From contig JAVTVX010000026.1 in NCBI GenBank assembly GCA_033439265.1, positions 2,779,501 through 2,843,500 of the forward strand: a stretch of 64,000 nucleotides of DNA, written 5' to 3'. Within the stretch, counting starts at the first letter, position 1. The number at the start of each line of letters is the position of its first letter. The notes under the pieces are model-generated. The model was not told the origin of the DNA, did no database searches, and worked only from the letters and a program-made list of their open reading frames with translations. The position numbers were made by a program, and so were the translations under genes. Below are positions 26,901 to 35,900 of this stretch, in pieces. Source of the stretch: Dillenia suffruticosa. Lineage: Eukaryota > Streptophyta > Magnoliopsida > Dilleniales > Dilleniaceae.

Positions 26901-29900
26901 AATCAGTATCTGCTCTTTCTTTCTAACGAATGTCCGGATGGTATTGTAAAGTTTCTGCAGCTGCAAGGTCACTTGCGGCTTCATCATTCAATGGGATCTC
27001 ATCCTAGCAAAGAATGATCGCTCGCAGGCTCCTGTTGGGGCAATTGTGGAGTGGGTGATAGGGTTGTCGACATTTGAAACACAGCCCTTTTGATCGCAGA
27101 TCCAAGAGCTCTTGATGAGACAAATGACAGTAGGCTCTAGTTGCTGCAGGTGAAGATGGTTGCAGAGAGTTTGGGAAGGAAGACCGTAGGGTGTTGGTTG
27201 GCTCAGTAGCAGGGGGTGGGTTACAAGAGAATTGGGTTCGAGTATATGGTTTTGGGTTATAATGGGTGTCAGAGCCCCTAGGAGCCGGGTTAGACCCGCC
27301 CCGGTGTCTCAACCCAAGAGGGAACTGGGCCCCGTCCTCTTTACCCGGTAGAAAGCCTGTTATAAAAAAACCATTCTCTTGTTCTACCTCCCGAGCCAAC
27401 TTCATTGTCTAAAATAGGGAGAGGCTCTCGTGCGAACGTATTCGCACACGGATCTCATCTTTGAGCCCGCTTAGGAAGAGCCCTAGATGAATCGATGGAT
27501 TCAAACCCTTGATAAGAGCTACACGGGTGACGAACTCATCAATATAGGCGTCGACAGTACCCGTCTGTTTCGTAGAAACCAGGGCTTCAAAAGGATTTGC
27601 TGATAGTCCTCCGAAGCGATCGAAGAGTTCACAAAGAAATCGATAAGCGAGAAGCCACTCGACCCAGTGAAATTCCGGTCCATCCATGGAGACCATCGCC
27701 ATCGCTACCTTCATCTCATCGCCAACACGATTGATTGTGAAAAATTCTTCTGCGCGCGCGACCCATGCGGTGGGGTCGTGGCCATCAAAAGAGGAAAGAT
27801 CAAGTTGTCACAAGGTAAGCCGAAAGTCGTCGGTCGCTGGGACTTTAAACAGGGATGCGGTGTGAGTGTTTGTTCCCAGAATGGGAACGGAGCCGATGTT
27901 GAGAGAAGGGCCGCCGTGAGCGCCGTTGAGTGCTGTTGTCGACGACCCTGCATCATCGTGTCCTTCAGGTTTTTGGCGGAGTAAGGCGGCAACCAGTTCC
28001 TCCAAGCTGTCCATTTTCGAGCGCTGGTGGTTCATTTCCTCAATCAAGGTCGTGACGCTCTTCCCGATTTCAGCAATGCTCCTCTCCAAGGTATCTAATT
28101 TCGTTTCCATTCTTGTTTTGAGTCATGAATAGTATATCGGGTGTAAAAGAGAAAGGACGGAGAGAGAGGGAGACAAAGAGATGAGTAAGGGAAGAGAAGG
28201 CAAGTCGAACCAATTGTTAGGAAAGAAAAATAAAGAACTGCAAGTTCTTGAAAGATCAAGAACTCCCTTTCATTGAAAACTAAAAATTTACAGAAAAAAA
28301 GATAAAATCAGTCTGCCACTAAGAGCAAGACTGCCCACCACTCAGCCGAAGCTTAACACTATTTTTCTCCTCCCTTTCCCACTTCCCCTCATATCCTATT
28401 TATAGTCCATTTTCCTTCTAACCACCCAATATTCCCTCAACAGATCTTTCTAACCATCTCTAACAGTTTTTATGCATTTGTTGTTACTTCCCTAACATAA
28501 AACAGTCTTGAGGACAAGGCTATTTACAAGTAAAAAACAAAATTTTATGGGTAAATTTCCGGACTACAGCCTTAAGGACAAGGCTGTAGTTTCAGTAGGG
28601 GGCAATGTTAGGGAAGTAACAGCAAAGGCATAAAAACTGTTAGAGGTGGTTAGAAAGGTCTATCGATGGAATATTGAGTGGTTAAAAAGGAAATTTGACT
28701 ATAAATAGGATATGAGGAGAAGCGGGAAAAGGAGGAGAAAAAGTGTTAAGCTTCGGCTGAGTGGTGGGCAGTCTTGTTCTTAGTGACAGACTGATTTTAT
28801 CTTTTTTTCTGTAAATTTTCAGCTTTCAATGAAAGAGAGTTCTTGTTCTTTCAAGAACTTGCAGTTCTTTATTTTTCTTTCCTAACAAATACCATTTGTA
28901 AGCCTCTCTTATGTGCTCTATATGTTTCCATCAAATGTCTTAACAAATGGATTGCTTCCGATTTTCTTAACATAAATCCAAATTGATTTAGAAATACATT
29001 TATCTCCAATCTCAATCTATATTCTATCACTCTCTCCCATAATTTCATGGTATAGCTCATAAGTTTAATTTCTCTATAATTGGAGCAATCTTGTATATCT
29101 CATTTATTCTTATATAGCAGTACAATTATACTCTTCCTTCATATTTGGAGCATTCTCATAGTTTGTCAAATTTTGTTAAAAATATCCGTTAAAATTATTA
29201 TACCAAATTCACCCAACCATTTCCACACTTCCATGGGAATGCCATCAGATCCTATGGTTTTATTATTCTTCATTTTCTTTAAAGCCTCTTTCATGAAAAC
29301 GAATCTTATGTTTAAAATCTCTATTAATCTCTTTTACAGATATCTCGATATTTCCTATATCTATTATACTTTTAATATTAAAGAGATCATCAAAATAATC
29401 CATTTAACGCTTTCTTATGTTCTCATTCTTTACAAATATATTATTGGTTTCACTCTTAATACACCTAACACCATTTAGATCTTTACCCTTTCTTTCTCTT
29501 ATCTTGACAATTCTGTAGATCTCTATTTCTCTGTTTTTAGTCTCCAATCTCTTATATAGTTTATTATACACCTTACTATTTGATTCTTGGATAATCTTTT
29601 TCACCTATTTTTTTGCGCTTTTGTATTTTTTCATATATATCGCTACTACTATTACCTTTAAGGTTCCTATAACACTCTTGTTTAGTACGGATGACAGTTT
29701 ATATTTCTTTGTTCCACCACCATGATTTCTTGCCTGTTGCGGCCTGACCCTTAGATATACCAAAAACCTCCATACCAATGCTCTTAAATAAAAAAGCCTT
29801 GAAAGAATACTCAATGAACTAAAACTACATCAAAGCTAGCGCCTTAGTGCTTAGGCACGAAAGGCTACTCAAGCTGCTTAGGCTGGTGCCCTAGCACCTG

Positions 29901-32900
29901 GAGTGCCTAGGCAACAAGAACCAAGGGAAAGGATGGTTGGCAAGGGCCTGGCCCCCTAAAAAAAATTGTTAGGTAAAATTTTATACTTCTACTGATATTC
30001 TATTATTTCACCCCCTCCTTTTTCCTTTTCTTTTTGTATTTTATTCCTTTTTTACTATTTTATCACATCTCTCTCTCCTTTTTATTTGATAGGCATGTGT
30101 CCAAAAAAAATATAAACAAACAAACAAACAAGACAAGACAAACTTGATAAATTCACAATGCATTACACAAGGATAGGACAAAATGACAAAAAAGGACAAA
30201 CAAAACAATATGTCATCTCTATGAGTCTCATTAGCCTCTCTCTTTTTTGGAGGAAAACAAATACCTATCTCCTAAACTCCTATAATCTATCTGCTGATTT
30301 AATTCAGGTCTACCTTGCACACTTTCTTTCTCTATATGTTAATTCAGAACTTTATTCAGGGCTTTTCAGAGTTATTTAATGTTGAAAGTTCGATAATTCT
30401 ATATTAATATTGAGAAAAATTAAAGACATGTTAATTAGCTTATAATCCATACGAATTTATCGTTTTACTTTTTCTTTTCTCACTGTCGTATATATTGAGA
30501 AAGAAATTGTTTAAATATTCAGTATTGATGAAATAATAGACAATTTAGTATTATGAAAAATCGAAGAGTTCAATTTAAATAAAATTTTTATTATTTTATT
30601 TAATATCTGTTTAATATTTTTATTCTAAATTTTGTATTTTTATTTTGCTTTGGCCTCCCCAAAGAAAAAAAAAAAATCCTAGCTCTGTTCCTACAAGGCA
30701 CACACCCACAGCGCCTTTGACAGCACAGCATGCTGCACCAACATCCCAGGGCACAGAAACTATTTAAATAGAATAATAACAGGTGTAGGAGCCGCTATAG
30801 GAAGGCATCATTGTAGATGTCCGAATTTTATTGTCTGTTATGGATCCCATATATCCACACATAAATTTTAGTAAGACATCCCAGTATTAACAACAAGAAG
30901 TACAAAAAGTTAGAAGAGGCACCAAATGCCAAGAGGGACCAAACAAGGAACCCATGGCTCGGCTCCATCTATATATTTCAAGTAATAACAGGACTCAATG
31001 TAACAGCTAAAAAAACCACACTGACATTATTTTGGCAATAATGGTCCAAGAGACTTCGGAAAAATGACCTATTATGTCTGATCCACATATATGGGGTAAT
31101 ACCGCTCACCCGTGCTAAATTTTTAAAATCCAGCAGAGAACCATCCAATAGTAACATGTGCAATTAAGAGAGCAATAATAAGGTGACATAAGACAGGCTT
31201 ATTCACAATTAAGTATTCAGTTATCTTAAATAAGATCATGCATCATCAGAGAGAACATATTATTATTCATTTGGAGTTAATGTTGCCACTCAAAATATAT
31301 ATCGGCTTTATATTGAGAATCAAGGCATGGAGACAATGCAATTTTGCAGCAAAGCATCATAAAGATGTCCACCTAGGAAGCCAATTAGAATACTGACTTG
31401 ACCTGATCATCTATCCATCCAAATGATATCCAACAAGAAAAATATTATAAAATGCAGTAGCAAATGAGAGTATGTTAGCTTAGGATGAAATAGTCCACGT
31501 CAAGATTGGTAATATTGAAGTTCTCTAAATGCATAGAGTCACCAGAACAAGATTTCCTGAAAGTATGCCTCACAAATATATGAACGGCGTACCTTGGAAC
31601 CTGCACCAAAAAGAAAAAAGTAATATCAGTTCATTGTACCCATACAAATTGAAGAAGTGCACATCCAATCAAGATATATGGAAATTTGTAATATCAATTG
31701 GGAAATATACATCCTCAGCTTCCCGGTTCAGACCATCAGCCCCAGACTTGACTCCTCTTTACCTCTGGCTAACCAACACAATTAATTATTCAAATTCAAC
31801 TTAAGATCAAAAAATTTGGTAATTGTGATGCACAATTTTCATCAACCAACTTACAGAAATTACTTTTACTCCTCTATCACAAATTAATCCATTAGAAGGA
31901 GAACAAAGCAACATAATGATGGCTGTAACAGAACTACAATATCCAGCAATAAGGGTAATACTGTTAGTGAAAACAAAATGGAAGCAAAATCTTAATTTCA
32001 TGAGGAAAAAGTAAAAATCTTGGACACTTGAAAATGAAGTCAGAGCCACACTCGAAGCCACATCAATTACAATATTTGTCATAAACCATGGCATGTGGCA
32101 CATATTGTTACTGTTGATTGTTTAAAAAATTGAAGGTAAGATTACTAGAAGACATGTTGATAAAACTAAACAAAGAAAACGTAAAACTTTACAAAACTTT
32201 GACCAGCCTAACCTAAGTCGATCTAACCTCAAAGGAAGGAACCAAAAGACGAACTGTAACAGCATTTTGGCCATTGAAAAACCATATTACTGCCATTGCA
32301 ATTAGTACAGCATGTTATCTGTGACAGCCATCATCATGGGGTTTCAGATACAAATTTGATTAATAAGTTCATGTACTCATTTCAATGAGTGTAAAGAAAT
32401 AAATGGGTTTGCATAAAAGAACTCATTGAAGCTAAGACATGATGAAAACTTTACAAATAGGAGGACAGATGTCTAAAAGAAAAAAGGTTGATGAGATAGT
32501 GGAATATACAAAACTACATAATGGAGGGAAATTTAAATAATAGAATTATGCAGTCACATTTTTCATAGAAGGGGATGTGTGTGCGTACAACAAGAAAAGC
32601 ATGGAAGAAGTGCAAAAGCAGTATTTTCTAAATATCGGACAAATGATCTATGAATAAAGCAACATCATAAGAAGAAGAAGAGGACTTCGCCAAGAACCAA
32701 AATGTTACAGTCTTCAACAAGATATCTAAAAATATTGCCTGCAGCATTGTCAATTCCCTCAGAAATTGTCCTTCCCCACACAGCAACTGAAAAATGGTGA
32801 GAGGGATAAATGAAAAAGCTTTTTCTTCATTAAGCATCCCCTCTCTCCCTTCCATGGCCACAGCTCAGTATGCAAACACCACCCAACCGATTTGGAGGAG

Positions 32901-35900
32901 AGAGAACTAGATTCCATTTGACTCTTAACATGGAGAAGATCCATGTTTTTTTGATAGAAAAAGAGATATACATTAAAGGTCAAAAACATGGTAAAGGATT
33001 TCAAAGGATATGAAATCCTCAGAAGTAATTAAAAAAAATACAAAATATAACGCCAAAAAATTAATGCAACACTCCTCTCCAATCCCCCTTCAAATATTCT
33101 AAGCTATACTCATCCAAGACTCCAGACGCGTGAGCCCAAGAAGAGGTACAGAAGATGATTTATCCCAGAGAATGTGGAGGAGGTGATCCACATTCTCTGC
33201 CACATTTTTTCAAAAAGGACATCTATTTAACACCAAGATCTCTTTCCTTTGCAAACTATCCTAAGTTAGACCTGATCCCAATTGGCCTCCCCCAAGAAAG
33301 AAAGCGACATTCTCCAGAACATGTGACATCCAGAACGATTTCTGCTGGTAGGTTGATCCACTCAACCCTTCCTCATAACCATTATGCCACTCATGGAACC
33401 CTTTCATAATAAACTCTCAAGAACCTTAAAAATTTCCAAGACAGACTTGACGAGCTTTGTACGGAAACAACCTAAAAAAATTTAAATTCTTAAAAAAACC
33501 CTCACTGAAATATAATTTCAGAAGTAACCCATATATGTCTATGTCGCCTATTCAAGATGTGACATACTCGTTCAACACCCACCGTCTTGGTTGTGTAATG
33601 GTTTGGTGTTTCTTTCTTGGGTTTGGGTTTCACGGGGATGAAATTGATGCTACAGGGGTTCTTTAGGACTTCACAGAGATAAAACTGATATTCTTCGACT
33701 TTGGTGTTATTTGGGTGTAAACGCAAGGAAGTGAAGGCCGAGGGAAGTGAAGGCCGAGGCCGAGGGAAGTGTAAACGCAAGGAAGTCAAAACCCAAAACA
33801 CCAAACCAACCACCTCCTGCTGCTTCCAGTAACTCTGGTGGTAAACAAGGAAGTGAAGGCAGACTTCAAGCTATTTTTAGGAAGATGCTGCAGGAAGAAG
33901 AAGCAAAGTCAAAGAGCCAAGGAGCCGGAATGCGCAGATGGTGGCGTTTGAAGCGGTATGTTACATCTTCAAGACGTGACATACATGGGTTACTTCTGAA
34001 ATTATTTTCTGATGAGGGCTTTTTTAGGAATTTTAATTTTTTTTAAGGTTATTTCCATACAAAGCTCCAGACTTGACCACCAATAGGCAAAGCCACACCT
34101 TTAAGGACCTTGAAAAGGGAAAAGAAGCTGCCTAGCTCTCCATCATTCATGTGGTGAGTGAAGACAACAAACCAAACGGCCACATCACCATCAAGAGCAT
34201 AAGGAGAGCTGATCAAGGCATCCTTATCTTTGCCTCACTTCCTATCGCTTTCTGGTTTTGTGCAAAGCAAACTGATGCCAGTGAAATCAGAAGCAGGCCA
34301 AGGCCCATCCTTGCCCTCAAATCACCATATGCAATCATATTTAGTCATAAATCAACTACAGTAAGCTTCGCATCTTTGGATACCAAGGCAAAGACATAGG
34401 AAGTTAACCTTAAGGGGAATATTATCACCAAAAAGCCAAAACAACACCCATAACCCTTCAAAAAGTCATCCCAGCCCCTACTTATGGCCTTTCATTACTT
34501 AAGTCCAATAGGACCTCTCACCTCCCTTATCATCCAAACATATCCAATCATATTTAATGTCAATTTAACATCCCTTTGAAAACCCATAAAATAGTTTAAA
34601 AACAAAAACAAAAACAAAAAAAAAAGGTTTCATTCCAAAGAATTGAAAGATGCAGATAAGACTCCTCTACTCACTCCATCAATAATATTGCCAGTTTCCT
34701 CTTTTTTCCAACCCAAAAATGTCCATTAAAAGGGTAGTAAAAGCTTCTCAAAAGCGCTGATCATGATGAATGAATCATCTAGGGAGAATATGTTTGCCTC
34801 TATTATTGTTACATTCTAAATGCTTAAGAATACAGAATCTTGGTAATACCAAGAAGCAATTTTAGAGCCACAACAAGATTATACATGTAGCAAATGACCA
34901 TTATACCAATTGTCATTCATAAATAAGATTCAAGAACCAAAACACTTTCCCCAAATAATAAACTATTATTTTTGCTGTCTGTAAGTGACTTATCACCATG
35001 CCTTCCAGACTTTCAGGTATGCCAAGCTACAGGAATCATCAAGAAGCAATTTAGGAACTACAGAAAGTACTCCCCATAATACTCTGAGTCGCACCTAAGT
35101 AATCCAGTAATGGGGCATCTTAACAATTCCAGAGAAATCAACAGATTAGAAGTACAAGTTCACTGGACAATAGTTGGTTAGACCATCTCCCAAGCGTGCA
35201 GTAGTTACCGTAGGCTTTTAGCTGCTTATGTTCTTTCAGTACCACTATGACTGTTTTCTTTTTATGCCATCCCAATATGATGGAGAGGAGGCAAACTTTG
35301 TGTTCTTGACCTCCAAAAAGGTTTCGGTTTTACTCTGCCTTTTTGTGACCACTAGATAGCATTGGTCTCACACACTAAAATACCATTTAAATTTGAAATT
35401 CTTACAGGCATCCTGAAACAGATAATGAGCTAATTACTGCAAGATCTAATGACTCATGACATGGCCATCTACAACTTGTTCACAAAAGGCAGACGAGGAC
35501 AGTCCATGCTAATGAGCAATGCATTATGCAATATATATTATATAACACAAGTTGTTGATCTTAGCTATTACCAAGACACACAAAAAGGTTGGGAAATATG
35601 TGTCACACATGATTAAGGGCATAAAATCAGGCTTTAAACCTATTCTGGAATTGAGTGTCCAAAATACAAGTAAGCATTACTCGGTGTCTAATCAATGTTT
35701 ATTGCATCTTTTGCACTCAGAAAAGTTCTCTTTCATATCATAACAAAGAAAAGCTTAGTAAGTCATACCCTTCATTGTCTTGAGCACAGTATCTAAAGCG
35801 CATATCACGATTTGCCACTTGAGGACTTCCCCTTGGTCTAAGCATTCTTTTACGCTGCTGCATGCCACAATTAAAACCTTCTCTTTCCCTTTCTGTGCCT

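Larger units (their letters stand above)
26522..28887 (-). mobile_element. pol-less Ty3/gypsy-type element with three LTRs, one inverted
   Basis: The order on the plus strand is LTR in minus orientation (26522-26807), internal region with gag, LTR in minus orientation (28215-28497), 108 bp containing a 3'-internal end in plus orientation, then LTR in plus orientation (28606-28887). A single 5-bp duplication, AATAC, flanks the whole (26517-26521 and 28888-28892). Both outermost LTR ends are therefore the U5 (3') ends. Pol domains are absent: after gag only about 200 bp precede the left LTR. Confidence 0.8.
25362..29790 (-). mobile_element. RTE LINE (second copy), interrupted by a gypsy element
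   Basis: The 3' simple repeat (CAA)n lies at 25362. Segments include WFRHVQRKLKDAPVK near 25680-25720, the catalytic box FTDDI near 26240, and a GTITGVRTCRGLRDSFFINI stretch near 26350-26410. Sequence parallel to the first RTE copy resumes at 28888 and stops at about 29790, so it is 5' truncated. The gypsy insert at 26522-28887 is flanked by AATAC on both sides. Confidence 0.8.
24857..29920. mobile_element. hAT-type MITE relative, split by a nested LINE
   Basis: The left end CAGTGTTGTTAAAGTCGC at 24857 and the interior to about 25345 (AGCATGCAACAAAACGAAGT) match the MITE at 18161-18835 in the opposite orientation. After the LINE, 29800-29920 resumes the match with CACCTGGAGTGCCTAGGCA. The right boundary is uncertain: a second end-like motif, GCGCCTTTGACAGCACAG, occurs at 30711-30728, suggesting another insertion near the right end. 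No clean 8-bp duplication was found. Confidence 0.6.

Noticed and set aside
33747-34046. Small gene inside the MULE
   Set aside because: The frame runs into the terminal inverted repeat and has no homologue I recognise; kept only as a possible captured fragment.
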